DNA of 64,000 bases. Origin: Diogma glabrata (taxonomy: Eukaryota; Arthropoda; Insecta; Diptera; Cylindrotomidae). Under the pieces are notes generated by a model. The model did no database searches and was not told the origin of the DNA. It saw only the letters and a list, made by a program, of their open reading frames with translations. Of this stretch, positions 23,791 to 35,552 are shown one piece after another. The position numbers and the translations under genes were made by a program. The DNA lies in NCBI GenBank assembly GCA_963693315.1, contig OY856188.1, positions 158,606,694-158,670,693 on the forward strand. Direction: 5' to 3'. Each line of letters starts with the position of its first letter. Position 1 is the stretch's first letter.

Positions 23791-25990
23791 GGAGATAAAA
23801 CATATAGGCGAGGAAATAAAGCACAAAAATAGGCCAAACCTAAGCAAATTGGCAGAGTAAGATGGATCGAGATGCGGTTTTTTGCATTCAATTCAGGAAA
23901 CCGCCAAAGTTTGTGAACATAGCCACTTTTCAGCACAAAACTTCTGGAGTACCTAGGGGCCAGGGCGGGTTATAGACACCTCATCTCCTTGAACTTTCCA
24001 TTAATTCAGCTCGAAATTGATCGAAGCTCGTTACTTGGAGGTTTTTGGGGTCGCTGAACACGAATATGATGTCGGTGATGACCCTCGGAGTTTCTAGGGC
24101 CCAGGTCTGGTATGTCTAACTCATCTCCTGGAACTTTACATTAATTCAGCTAGAAATTGATCGAAGCTCGTTACTGCGTGTTTTTGGGGCCGCTGAACAC
24201 GAATATGATGTCTGCGATGACCTTCGGAGTACCTAGGGGCCAGGGCGAGATATATACACCTCATCTCCTGGAACTTTCCATAAATACAGCTCGAAATTGA
24301 TCGAAGCTCGTTACTCGGTCGTTTTTGGGGTCGTTGAACACGAATGTGATGTTGTCGATGACCCTCGGAGTACCAAGAGCCCAGGGCGGGTATGTCTTAC
24401 TCGTCTTCTGGAACTTTCCGTTAGTTCAACTCGAAATTGATCGAAGCTCGTTACTCGGGGATTTTGGGGTCGTTTAACACGAATATGATATCGGCAATGA
24501 CCCTCGGAGTATCTTGGGCCCAGGGCGTCTATGTCTAACTCATCTCCTACAACTTTCCATAAATTCAGCTCGCACTTTATCGAAGCTCGTTGCTGGGGGT
24601 TTGGAGCCGCTGAACACGAATATGATGTCTGCGATGACCCTCGGAGTACCTAGGGGCCAGGGTGGGCTATATACACCTCATCTCCTGGAACTTTCCATTA
24701 ATACAGCTCGAAATTGATCAAAGCTCGTTAATCGGCGGTTTTATGGGGTCGCTGAACACGAATATCATGTCGGCGATGACCCTCGGATTACCTGAGTCGC
24801 AGGACGGGTATATTTAACTCATATCCTGAAAATTTCCATAATTAAAACTCGATTATTTTATTTAATCGATTATTTTATTTTTTTATTATATTATTTTATT
24901 TTATTAATGGAAAGTTCCAGGTGATGAGTTATACATACCCGCCCTGGACCCTAGGTACTCCGAGGGTCATCGCCGACATCAAGTTCGTCTTCAGCGGCGA
25001 CCCAAAAAACCCCCGAGTAACGAGCGTCGATCAATTTCGAGCTGTTTTTATGGAAAGTTCAAGGAGATGAGGTGCATTTAACCCGCCCTGGTCCCTAGGT
25101 ACTCCGAGGGTCATCGCAGACATCATATTCGTGTTCAGCGGCCCCAAAAACCCCCGAGTAACGAGCTTCGATCAATTTCGATCTGAATTTTTGGATAGTT
25201 TCAGGAGATGAGTGAGACATACCCGCCCTGGGCCCTTGGTACCCCGAGGGTCATCACCGACGTCATATTCGTGTTCAGCGACCCCAAAAACCCCCGAGTA
25301 ACGAGCTTCGATCAATTTTGAACTGAATTAATGGAAAGTTCCAGAAGATGAGTTAGACATACCCGCATTGGGCCATAGGTACTCCGAGGGTTATCGCTGT
25401 CTTTAGATTCGTGTTCAGCGACACCAAAAACGACCGAGTAACGAGCTTCGATCAATTTCGAGCTGTATTTATGGAAAGTTCCGGAAGATGAGGTGTATAT
25501 AACCTGCTCTGACCCCTAGGGGACCCCCTCTGACCCCGCCTTGGGCCATAGGTACTCCAAAGGTTTTTGCCGACATCATATTCGTGTTCAGCGGCCCCAA
25601 AACCCCCAGTAACAAGCTTCGATCAATTTCTAGCTGAATTAATGTAAAGTTCCAGGAGATGAGTTAGACATTCCCGCCCTGGGCCCTAGGTACTCCGCGG
25701 GTCATCGCCGACATCATATTTGTGTTCAGCGACCCCAAAAACCTCCAAGTAACGAGCTTCGATCAATTTCGAGCTGAATTTATGGAAAGTTCAAGGAGAT
25801 GAGGTGTATATAACCCGCATTGGCCCCTAGGTACTCCAGAGGTTTTTTGCCGAAAAGTGGCTATGTTCACAAACTTTCCTGACGGCTTCCTGAATCGAAT
25901 GCAAAAAACCGCATCGCGATCCATCTTGCCCTGCCAATTTGCGTAGGTTTAGTACTTTATTTCCTCGTCTAATATGATTTGTGATTATCT
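23791..25990. mobile_element. Foldback-like element: inverted arms of 140-bp tandem units
   Basis: A nearly symmetrical palindrome of about 2.2 kb. The outer parts match in inverted orientation: AGGCGAGGAAATAAAG, AAATTGGCAG, AAGATGGATCG and TGCGGTTTTTTGCATTC on the left have complements at 25850-25985. The left arm then has seven direct units of about 140 bp; the anchor GAACTTTCCA is at 23991, 24131, 24271, 24411, 24550, 24688 and 24828. The right arm has seven inverted units; the anchor TGGAAAGTTC is at 24908, 25051, 25192, 25332, 25472, 25643 and 25783. Spacing is 138-143 bp except one of 171 bp, caused by a small duplication at 25519-25547. The centre (about 24845-24905) is almost pure A/T. 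The units are clearly GC-richer than the surroundings (CTCGGAGTACCTAGGGGCC). No protein is encoded. Long terminal repeats made of sub-repeats are the hallmark of Foldback/Galileo-type elements; membership is inferred from structure only. Confidence 0.75.
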
Positions 25991-27029
25991 TCTTTTAAAG
26001 AAAATTTTAAATGAATGAATAAAACTCAAAAGGATTATTTAATTTTTGTTTGATAATTTCTTATTTTGTAAAAAAAAACCATGATTATGAATCTGTCTGT
26101 AAATATTATGAGTGCGCAATGCGCATGGCAGTTTTTACTCTATTTACATGCTTATCTTTTATATATGATTTTTTGGAAAAATATTGGTCGACGAATTGAG
26201 GGAACAGTTTTTGTTGATTTGTAATTTTTTGCGTGAAATTCTAGATTTTATGTGAATGTATATTTTCTTATATTATATAATATATATGTCATACATGAAC
26301 TTATATAAACAGATAAAATAAATATGATCTGTGTATTTATATGATCACTTTTGACATAGATAGAACCAAAAAATGTTGATTTTATAGTTTTTAAATTTAA
26401 TTTCAATGGAGCACTCCCTCTTTTAATCATTTAGATAGTTTTTAAATTTAACTTCAGTGGTACACCGTTGACTTAATATAATCCATCCACCAGCACCACT
26501 TATCATATCACCTTGGCTAGTGATATATCACTACAATTGCCTGGTGTATGTGATATGTCACGTTAGCGCATATTTCAAAAGCAGGGAATGGACTTCGCGA
26601 GCTTATCACATCCGTAGATCAATAATTAAAAAACAATTTACAAATCAACCAAAACTGATCTCTTCATGCGGAGAAGGGACCATTATTTTATTCAGTTTTC
26701 TAGCAATAACATTTCTCGTTTCATTTTCATTTTCTTTCCTGAAAAACACAGATTTATTTGCTTTTTTAGTGTTCATTATCTTAGATTTCACACTATTTGT
26801 TGATCAATAACATTCATGATATTTTTTTATAAACATATCTGAAGGGTTTGTATTTTCGGGTTGCACCATGTGCTCATTATAATTTATGAACAGAACATTA
26901 TCTTCAGTCAGTTATCATCGCTCTCATTAGTTTTCCCAACGAGTTTGCTTCTCAGAAATTTAAAAAAATTTCCAACATATGTTGGAAAATTTAATTGGCT
27001 AGCCATTAATAAAAGTAGTTTAGTTTAGA
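25991..27029. other. AT-rich stretch, no gene recognised
   Basis: No supported gene. The part at 26430-26600, read on the minus strand, loosely matches the Helitron-linked segment at 8165-8670 (GATATATCACT, GATAAGTGGTGCTGGTGGAT). A short palindrome, TCCAACATATGTTGGA, lies near 26970. Confidence 0.45.
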
Positions 27030-27110
27030 GTAGATATTAGCTCACTATATATGCAGAACATTTTGTTTCCAAAGCTGTGGTGAAGTTAGCCTATGCATCA
27101 GCGTCGCAAT
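27030..27110 (+). repeat. R4 short repeat, copy 1
   Basis: Read on the minus strand it gives TTGCGACGCTGATGCATAGG, then TTCACCACAGCT and ATATAGTGAGCTAATATCT. This matches 36297-36385 (TTGGCGACGCTGATGCATAG, TTCACTACAGCT, TATAGTGAGCTTATATCT). The two copies are inverted and lie on either side of the errantivirus. Confidence 0.65.
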
Positions 27111-27480
27111 ATTTTTAAAGGCCAACATTAAAATGTTTTGAACTTTGAATTTCATTTTAATTGTCACATTTTATCTGAATTAGAACACTTATTATGTTTG
27201 CACTTTTTATTTGTAAAACTAATCCTTTTTGTTAACTACAGTAAGTTCTTTAATTCCACTAAAAAATACACAAAAATCACCATTAATCATAAGAATGTTT
27301 TCATAGTTAAGCTATATATTTTTAGTTTACATTTATTTCATTCAAAAACAAAAATTAACGTTTAAGTTTGTCAAAGTCGTTAAAATACTTAACATACAAT
27401 ATGTTTCTTAAAAACCGGCATTTAACAGACATGTTAAAACAATTAATTTCAAACAACATGTCCTTTCGGACAAACAGGAT
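27111..27480. other. Spacer, nothing recognised
   Basis: AT-rich sequence with no supported feature. Confidence 0.4.
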
Positions 27481-27790
27481 ATTCGACAATCTCGGAAATT
27501 ATTGGGTCTACAGAGACAGTTTTAGTATTATATTGTAGCAAGTTTAGTCTACTTTTTCAAAAACTAGTCCTTTAGAGCCATAATCGCCAAAATTTGAATA
27601 AATAACGATTTTTTCGATTTTTGAGGCTTAATCTCGGAAACTATTGGGTCTACAGAGCAAGTTCTAGCATCATATTGTAGCAAATTTAGTCTACTTTAAA
27701 ACCGTCCTAAGAAAGTTTAAAGAAAAAACTAGTCCTTTAGGGTTATAATCGCCAGAATTTGAAAAAATAACGATTTTTTCGCGGTTTTTT
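27481..27790. repeat. Two-copy tandem duplication of about 145 bp
   Basis: The block TCTCGGAAATTATTGGGTCT...CTAGTCCTTTAGAGCCATAA (from 27494) recurs from 27642 as TCTCGGAAACTATTGGGTCT...CTAGTCCTTTAGGGTTATAA. Both are followed by ATCGCCA and an ACGATTTTTTCG word. Non-coding. Confidence 0.65.
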
Positions 27791-28889
27791 CGATTTTTGA
27801 CAAAGTTGCGTTCGGCGCTCGAGGTCACAAACTTGGATTATTCATTAGGCTACCATCATAAACAAGTCTGCAAAAAATCAGATCTACCGGATTTGACGCA
27901 TACTGTGATGTATAAAGTTACTGGACTATAAAGTAAATTTTCATGAAATTTTAAAACTTTGAAATTTAAAAAAAAATACTCCGGAGAGTACCGGAGTAGG
28001 TGTCTGCCATTGGATTTTTACTAAAAAAAGATTGTATACTTTAAGATATTAAAACGGCAGACTTGCTGAAATCACGTTTTTGAAGTCAATTTTTACGTTT
28101 TTTTACTTGCGGACACGCCCAAAGGAACCATCGGCGGGGATAGTGAATACCCATTTCAACTACGGCAGGTGAAAAACTATACCTAGCATCAATATGGAGT
28201 TTGCTAAAATACCGTAAGTCTGCCGGTCACTGGCTCTTAGACTATTAGTTTAAATAAATAATTTAAGTAGAAACAGAATAATCCAAAAAAATTATCAAAC
28301 GAACCAAACTATAAACATAAACGGAAACTACTTTATCAATGCAATTTCGGAACAGTTTTGTTTAATTTGGTTAAAACTACTATTAATAACATATTAAATT
28401 CACCAAAGAGCAAATAAACGTTCTCACAAAGTCACACCTACAACGCCAACACACATAATTTATAATCAAAAATTATCAAACAACTTTTACACCTCAAATA
28501 TCTAACAATTTAGGAAAACTTTTGAAATGTGTAATCATATGCATATATTTATTTCAACTAACCCACTTCCAATATATTCCAAATTTCCCAAGAAAATATT
28601 CCTTAATTTAAAACAATAATGAATATTCAAAACAACAAACATTCAAAACAACGAAAAAAAAATAAAAACTCAAAAACAGAACAAGAGAAAATTTATTTAA
28701 TACATATTTCTATGGAATATTTTTAGGGAATTTGTTGTAAATATATGGCGTGATAGTACCATCATTAGATTAGTATAACGTTATTTCCATTGAAACCTTT
28801 TGGGTTAGAAAAGTTGTAAATCTCTGAGGTTATAGTTGAAAAGTTTAACTAAAAGCTAGTATGATAGTTTAAACAACATAAACTCAAAA
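27791..28889. other. Non-coding stretch before the sequence gap
   Basis: Contains a slightly GC-richer patch (27970-28230, with ACTCCGGAGAGTACCGGAGT and GGACACGCCC) in which I recognise no gene or element. The remainder is AT-rich. Confidence 0.4.
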
Positions 28890-28967
28890 ATGAGGAAGGC
28901 GTGGCTGTTTGCGTTTGTTTTCGTTTTAACAGCCCCGGTGTCTCAACCTCTAGACTTGAACTACTTT
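28890..28967 (+). CDS. Possible first exon of a secreted protein, cut by the gap
   Basis: A frame of 26 codons starts at ATG 28890 after the A-rich context CTCAAAA and is still open at the N run. It reads like a signal peptide: a positively charged start (MRKAW), a hydrophobic core (LFAFVFVLT) and a small-residue region (APVSQP). The 78 bases are GC-richer than the flanks. These are the only grounds; a chance frame or part of another element is equally possible. The frame that continues beyond the N run at 29168 is the antisense of the env gene and has nothing to do with it. Confidence 0.2.
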
Positions 28968-29167
28968 NNNNNNNNNNNNNNNNNNNNNNNNNNNNNNNNN
29001 NNNNNNNNNNNNNNNNNNNNNNNNNNNNNNNNNNNNNNNNNNNNNNNNNNNNNNNNNNNNNNNNNNNNNNNNNNNNNNNNNNNNNNNNNNNNNNNNNNNN
29101 NNNNNNNNNNNNNNNNNNNNNNNNNNNNNNNNNNNNNNNNNNNNNNNNNNNNNNNNNNNNNNNNNNN
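28968..29167. other. Assembly gap (200 N)
   Basis: Exactly 200 N, a common placeholder for a gap of unknown size. It starts 30 bases beyond the env stop codon, exactly where the polypurine tract and 3' LTR of the errantivirus should lie. The most likely cause is failure to assemble through the second LTR. Confidence 0.9.
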
Positions 29168-29197
29168 AAATTCTTTAATTTTATTTATTATCTGGCC

Positions 29198-31141
29198 TTA
29201 CGCTAAATTAAAGGGTGATTCAGAGTACTTTTGTTGTTTAGTTTCTTCTTCATCGTCAACAATTTCAATGTGCTTGGTTCTAGGATTTGGAGCAGGAGTT
29301 TTTGGTTTATAGGTGTTTAGGACTATGTTGCTAGAACGACGGCTTCGTCTTGCAATTTCAAACCTTTCTTTTATACGTTTTACTAAATAGAAATTGCACG
29401 TTATTCCCAATATTATTAAAAAAAATACTAAAGCTATTGTGGAGTATGTAATGGTTTCATTAAAGGTAATTTTTTTGGAATGTTGCGAGAGAATTCTTTC
29501 ATGTTCTGTCAAATTTAAATGTCGCTGCAAATTATCTAGCGCAGGATTGTTTAGAGAGATTTCTGAATTGAACACATCTTTATTTGGAATCATTAAACTT
29601 TTTCTTCCAGTATTTTTGAATTCAAAACTGGTTGAAACGTTCCAGTTTGGATATTCAACTGCGTGATATTCTGGTTGGGAAACAATTATAGTTTCCTCCC
29701 TTCCCCCTTTTACTGGTAGTAAGAGATTTAATGTTTCAATTTCGCAATTGTTGCTAAAAGTTATTATCCCTTGGTGCCTTAAAACTATTGCTTTCTTATT
29801 GTTTTGACATGTTATAAAGAGCGTTATGTTGTTTTCTAACATATATAACCAAGAATTTTTTTGTGTCATTTGAACAAAGATATCGTTTTTAAAACGGAAA
29901 GGCTTATTTATACAGGACGTTGGTTCTTTCAATGGGTTGTGAAACAATTCTAGTAAACAGTTGGCGTTTGTACTTAAAATTTTTGGAGTATTTTGCTGAC
30001 ATAACTTAATTGCTGATTTAAAATCCTTTATAATATTTTGGCATTGAGTGAAGTCAGATTGACTTAGTATTATAAAATTATTTTTATAATCAGTACTGGC
30101 TAGATAGTCACCGTTTACTTCCAAAAAACTATGAACGTTGTTTGATAAATATATTGGTAATAGATATACTTTAAACAAGTTATAGTTTATATTTTCCGGT
30201 AATGGAATTGTTATCTTTATTAAAATTTTGTCTATATATTCGAAATAGTCAATTTTAATAATTTGCTCAAGATGATGCATGTCAAGAAAATCTTTGTTGA
30301 TTTTATATTCTCTAGTGATTTTAGATAGTAGTAATGATAGTTCTTTAATTTTTATAACCAAAAAATGGAGTTGGTGATTCCTAAGGGATTGAATTATTGA
30401 CAGTGCGGTGTTTTGATCTCTCTGAATCTGAACTAATTTTAAAAGAATGTAGGTTGATATTTCGTTAATTTGAATCCTTACCTTGTCTTCAGTAAGTGCC
30501 GATTGATACTGGGTGCCAATGTTGTTTATTGTACTCTCTATTTCCAATACTTTAACTTTCAATGCTAAAGTTTCATTTCTATTTTCGAGAACCGGTTTTT
30601 TCAGTAAATTATAATTAGATTTAACTACTGTAATTTGTTCTTTGAGTAATTGAAAAGTTGTATTGTCATCTTTTTCAAGCATATTCAATTTCGTGTATAT
30701 TTCTTGAGCATCATCTACATCCATAGTTCCAAAAGCTGTCTTAGAAATTCTACCGATCGCGTCAAACCAACTCCTTTTAAATCGTCCTGAACTGAACAAA
30801 TGTGAAATTTCTGAGTTTCGTTCTTTTATTTCGTGCGCGTAGGTATTTAAATCGTGGGCTATGTTGTTACAATTTGATTGATTTCGTGATGTGACATTAT
30901 TTAATCTTTCGCATAAAGTATTAATTTCCTTACCACTATATTCTATAAAATTTATTTCATCTTTATATTCGGATAATTTTATTGATGTAAATACCTCCCA
31001 CTCGTTTGAGTAGAAAATAACGGATCCCAAACTTTCGAAAAGAATTCCATGTTGCTTCAATTGTGTGACTGCATAGGCAAGAGTTTCTTCACCGTTCATT
31101 TTTGTGACTGCCACAGTCAGTATCAAGATGACTGACAACAT
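29198..31141 (-). CDS. env: Errantivirus envelope glycoprotein
   Basis: 647 codons without interruption. The product is the class I type fusion glycoprotein of errantiviruses, related to the baculovirus F protein; it would sit in the membrane and mediate particle entry. Visible features are a hydrophobic signal peptide at residues 1-14, a furin-like site RFKR at 120-123, and directly after it a fusion-peptide-like stretch ending in AFGTMD (residues 136-141). A long helical heptad-type region follows, then several N-glycosylation motifs, a transmembrane segment at about 566-585 (ending in ITCNFY) and a 62-residue basic/acidic cytoplasmic tail. It starts 61 bases after the pol stop; in this group env is normally made from a spliced RNA. 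It is the only intact gene of the element. Confidence 0.88.
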   Translation of the reverse strand: MLSVILILTVAVTKMNGEETLAYAVTQLKQHGILFESLGSVIFYSNEWEVFTSIKLSEYKDEINFIEYSGKEINTLCERLNNVTSRNQSNCNNIAHDLNTYAHEIKERNSEISHLFSSGRFKRSWFDAIGRISKTAFGTMDVDDAQEIYTKLNMLEKDDNTTFQLLKEQITVVKSNYNLLKKPVLENRNETLALKVKVLEIESTINNIGTQYQSALTEDKVRIQINEISTYILLKLVQIQRDQNTALSIIQSLRNHQLHFLVIKIKELSLLLSKITREYKINKDFLDMHHLEQIIKIDYFEYIDKILIKITIPLPENINYNLFKVYLLPIYLSNNVHSFLEVNGDYLASTDYKNNFIILSQSDFTQCQNIIKDFKSAIKLCQQNTPKILSTNANCLLELFHNPLKEPTSCINKPFRFKNDIFVQMTQKNSWLYMLENNITLFITCQNNKKAIVLRHQGIITFSNNCEIETLNLLLPVKGGREETIIVSQPEYHAVEYPNWNVSTSFEFKNTGRKSLMIPNKDVFNSEISLNNPALDNLQRHLNLTEHERILSQHSKKITFNETITYSTIALVFFLIILGITCNFYLVKRIKERFEIARRSRRSSNIVLNTYKPKTPAPNPRTKHIEIVDDEEETKQQKYSESPFNLA

Positions 31142-31202
31142 GTCTTAACTAAATAATTGAAGAGAAGAGAGAAAAAAAAACTTGACATTGTTCGATTTTT
31201 AA

Positions 31203-34200
31203 TTATTCATTAAACAACTTTAGTCTGTTGTTGTGAACTTTAACGTTACGTTTTCCTACTTTTAGTGTGGAGTTAACGTCACTGTTGATTTCAGTTACTT
31301 TATAAGGACCCTTCCAAATTTTTGAGAACTTGTTTTTTCGAGTTTCATTACGGAGTAGTACTTGGTCGCCCAGATTTAACTTTATTGGTTGTACTCTTTT
31401 GTCATAGTATTGCTTGGAAATTTTTTTACTTTTTAATAGATTTTCTCGTGCTATTTGGTGTGCCTTTTGAATTTTGTGTTTGAGGACTAAATAATAGTCA
31501 TCCAAGTTATATAATGGCGAAGGTGCTTGCTTTAAGCTTGAGGGTATTTCTGCTGTGAATCCAAACAGACAATCCATAGGACATAATTTAGTACTCGTAT
31601 GTGGTGTATTATTTCGAACGTGAACGGCTTGTCGTAACCATTGATCCCAATTTTCTCCAGTTTCGCCAACAAAGTTTCGAAGGTACTCTACCAGTGGTCT
31701 ATGGCTACGTTCTAGAGCACCATTAGATTGCGGGTGATAAGCCGTGGTTTGTATCGTTTGAATTTTCAAAAACTTACAGACTCTCTTTAAAATATCGGAT
31801 GTAAAATTGGATCCTTGGTCAGTTACTAATATAGTAGGTATTCGATATCAGTAAATTATTTCTTCGTAAAATATTTTAGCTACTGTGGCCGCTTCTTGAT
31901 TTGGCATAGCGTAGCAGTCCATAAATCTTGTCAAGTCATCTTCAAATGTTAGTATGTAATTATCACCGTTATAGGTAGTTTGTAAAGGGCCTACAACGTC
32001 CATATAAATTTTTTCAAAGGGTCGTTTTGAAATATTACCTAATACCATTGGCATCTTACAAATCTTGGAGACCTTATTTTTTTGACATAAAGGGCATTTT
32101 TGAATATAGTTCGTAATATCGTTTAGCATACCTTTCCATTTGTATTGGGTTTTTAGTCGTTTATATGTTCTTTTTATTCCCTGATGACCTCCCAGTGGGT
32201 TGTCGTGTGAGTCCTTTAAAATGGTCTGAATGTCGTCTTTGTCGGTCAGTATTTGTATGTTTTCTTCATTAATATCTTCGTAGTCTTCGTCGTCACTAAT
32301 AATAACTTCACTATCCCCGTCGACATTGTTTGATAAATCTTCTGTTCCTCTGTCGTCATTTAATTGTTTTTGAGCCCGAGTTACTGCTAAACAATTTTTT
32401 GGATACGAATTATTTTGTTGTTCTACATTAAAATTTATAAAAGAAATTTGATTTTCGTCCGATTTGTCAAATTTTGTTGGTATATTTAATTCTTGTGTAG
32501 CGTAGAGTGTATTTGGATTGTTATTTAGCTTTTTCGTGTAATAGTTTGATGTGTGTCCTTCCTCATTTAAAGTGTTTTGATCATTATCTGTATGATTATT
32601 TATATGGTTTTCGTGTAAGTTTCTGCTAAGGAAATCTGCGACTGCGTTCTTTGGACCTGGAACATATTCGATATGATAGTTAAATTCAGACAGCTTGTGA
32701 TGAAAACGAACTAGTCTCGATGTCGGGTCTTTGACGTTAAAAACTCCTCTTAATGGTAGATGGTCTGAAAAAACTGTAAATTTCCTACCTTGCAAGTAGC
32801 ATCTAAAAGTTTTTGTGGCCCAAACTATTGCTAGAAGTTCTTTTTCGATCGTGGAATACTTTTGTTCGGCTTTGTTTAACGTCCTACTGATAAAAGCAAT
32901 TGGTTTGTCAGTTCCAGATTTCCCTTGGGATAATACTGCACCTAAACCCTCGTTGCTTGCATCCGTCGTGAGATTAAATGGTTGACTAAAATCTGGATAT
33001 ATTAATATTGGAGGTGAAATAATTGACTGTTTTAATTTTTGAAAAGCATCGTTGCAATTATCATCCCACATAAATTTAACACCTTTTTGTAATAATTTAT
33101 TAATTGGACCAGCGATTTTAGAAAAATTTGGAATGAACTTTCTATAATAATTTGCCAGACCTAAGAAAGATTGTACCTGTTTTAAAGTATGAGGAACCGG
33201 AAAATTTTGAACTGAGATGGTACGACTTGGATCGGGGGATACACCTTCTTCGGTGCATAAATGGCCTAAATATGTAATTTCTTTTCTAAGAAATTGACAT
33301 TTTTCTGGTTGTAGCTTTAAATTGTAATATCTTAATCTGGAGAGCACATCGGACAGTTTTTTACTATGGTCTTCTAGGTTTTTAGCGTATACTACAATAT
33401 CGTCAAGATAAACGTAGCACTCTATTCCTTGAAGTCCAGTTAGTATATAATTCATAGCACGCTGAAATGTTGCTGGAGCTGAAGTCAAACCGAAAGGCAT
33501 ACGTTTAAGCTCAAAATGACCTAAAGGGGTGCTAAATGCAGTTTTTGGGCGATCTTCCTCTTTGACTAAGACTTGGTGGTATCCGCTGGCCAAATCGAGT
33601 GTGGTGAAATATCTAGAATTTCCTAGCTGATCTAGGATCTCTTCGATTCTAGGGAGTGGAAAAGCGTCGTTTATTGTAATTTTGTTCAATTTTCTGAAGT
33701 CGATAACAATTCGATGTCGTGTTTCTCCGTTGGGACTTGGGCGTTTTTTTACTAGCAACAGTGAAGCGTTCCAAGGTGAATGGCTAGGGGTGATTATGTC
33801 CTGATCTAGCATTTCTTGTATTTGTTTGTTAATTTCTAGTTTTTGAACTTCGGGCAGTCTGTACATTTTCTGATTTACGGGACAACTGTTTTCTATTAAG
33901 GGGATTGTATGTTGGATAGCATCGGTATGTGATAACTTTTCACCTTCTAAGTGAAAAACGTCATTGAAAGTTTCGCATAGATTTGTAATTGAGCTTCTTT
34001 CTTCATTATTTAAAGTTTCGTCGAATCTTATTAATTGTAGTATTTTCTGTTTGCGTTCGTTTGTTTTTGCTTCATTTACTAATTCTAATTTAAAATCTAA
34101 ATTTGTCTGTATCTTATCAACTATTTGGTAGTGTTCTAAAGGCATAAGGATTGGACTAAAATTACTTATACTTGATTCGTTTGTATTTGTGTTCATGATT

Positions 34201-35354
34201 GCAGTATTTATTTTTCCGTTATTTACTTCTACTATTGAATTTGCGATGAACACTCCAGGAATAATTTCTTGATTTTGACAGATCAATTGACCAGTCATAT
34301 TTAGCGGAACGACTAATTCGACAATTTTTAATTGTCTAGGTGGGATTTTTATGCTTGATGTTTCGTTTGAAATGCTTTCCGTTCTAGGAAAAGCTTCAGT
34401 TTTATCGAAAACTTCATTAACAACTATTTTTTCAGGCAAAAAATCTTCAGATCTATTTTCTTTACTATCGGGTATGAAATCTTTTTTAGATATTTCAATC
34501 AAACAGTTAAAACAATCAATTTTAGCATTGTTCCAAAGAAAATCTCTACCGAGAATGCCATCAGATGTTATTTCAAGATCATCGTTTCTAACGATGTGAA
34601 ACGTGCATTCTAAAAAGGGATCATCAAAAAAAATTCCTTGAGCAGTCCCTAGTGTTTTAGTTTTCGTTCCTTGAATTCCTTTAATTTTAATGCTTTTCGA
34701 TGTGTCTATCTTAGTAGTCGGTTGTAGCTTATTTAGTTTAATTATTGAGATTTCGGCACCCGTGTCGACAATCATTTCAAGTGAACAGTTTTTTAATATA
34801 TTAAGAGGAATATTTAGCTTAGCATCGTTGTTAATAGAACTTAAATATTTTATGTTATTTGAGTTTTTACCCGTACCTAAGACTGAAAATTTTTGGCTTC
34901 GACTTCGAAATTTGAAATTTGCCATTTTTGAATTTTTTGTTATTGAATTTTTTCTAATTTTAATTATGGCAAGATCTAATAAATTTTCTAATTCCCTATC
35001 AAATAAAAACTCACTTTGTTTTTCACTAAATAAACTATCTATTAAATCTAGACAAAAAACAGTACCTGTAGTGGGTGTTGATTGTTGAGTAATGCTGTGC
35101 CTCGCTTGGGTTGGTGTAGTTGTTAATTCTTCTGTGCTGTGGGTTGAGGTCGGTGTTAATAATTGATTGCTGCTGTAGCCCGCTTGTGTTGATGTGTTTT
35201 TTGGTGATACTTCTGTGCTGTTGGATGTTGGTGTTAGTTCTTGGTTGTTGCTGGAGCTCTGACGTAATTCTGATGATGTTGGGGTTATTGGAAGTGCATT
35301 TTCTGATTCACCAAGATTTTTCCTCAGTCTTGTGTAATATTTTCTTCCACTCAT
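31203..35354 (-). pseudogene. pol: Errantivirus pol (protease, reverse transcriptase, RNase H, integrase), interrupted by TGA
   Basis: The first open part (35354-31848) has 1168 codons. Residues 1-100 are Ser/Thr-rich with internal repeats (LTPTSNSTE, LLTPTSTHSTE). Then come the aspartic protease motif DTGA at 197-200, the reverse transcriptase catalytic YLDD at 649-652, RNase H with TDAS at 797-800, the integrase zinc motif H1050/H1057/C1087/C1090 and the first catalytic Asp at 1119. A TGA at 31848-31850 stops it. The same frame continues after the stop: the second catalytic Asp lies 10 codons on, and the Glu (NGALE) follows with exactly 35 residues between, giving the D,D-35-E pattern. The frame ends at 31203. 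There is no recognisable capsid or nucleocapsid part upstream, so gag is lost. One stop codon separates this from an open pol; a read error cannot be excluded. Confidence 0.92.
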
Positions 35355-35552
35355 TCAGTTTATAGATTGTAACTGAATAACTGGATTTTTTACTATTATT
35401 TTACGTAACTAACTGTTTATTTAGGTAACTGAATAACTAGATTTTTTACTGTTATTTCACTGGTACTTATAGTGTGTTTTGTAATATTTTATTGTTAAAA
35501 CACAACCCCAAATTTTAAAAGGTTCTAACTCTACTTTAAGATTTAGTAGTAG

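Noticed and set aside
24514..24717. 67-codon frame inside the foldback-like element
   Set aside because: It follows the 140-bp units and is not kept in the other arm.
23991..25783. CRISPR array
   Set aside because: Regular spacing is due to tandem 140-bp units without unique spacers, in inverted arms of a eukaryotic repeat.
28890..29312. 140-codon frame running through the N run
   Set aside because: The part after the gap is the antisense of env, and the N run provides no coding evidence. Only the part before the gap was kept, as a weak candidate.
34351..35365. Plus-strand frames of 80-130 codons opposite pol
   Set aside because: Antisense shadows of the pol gene.
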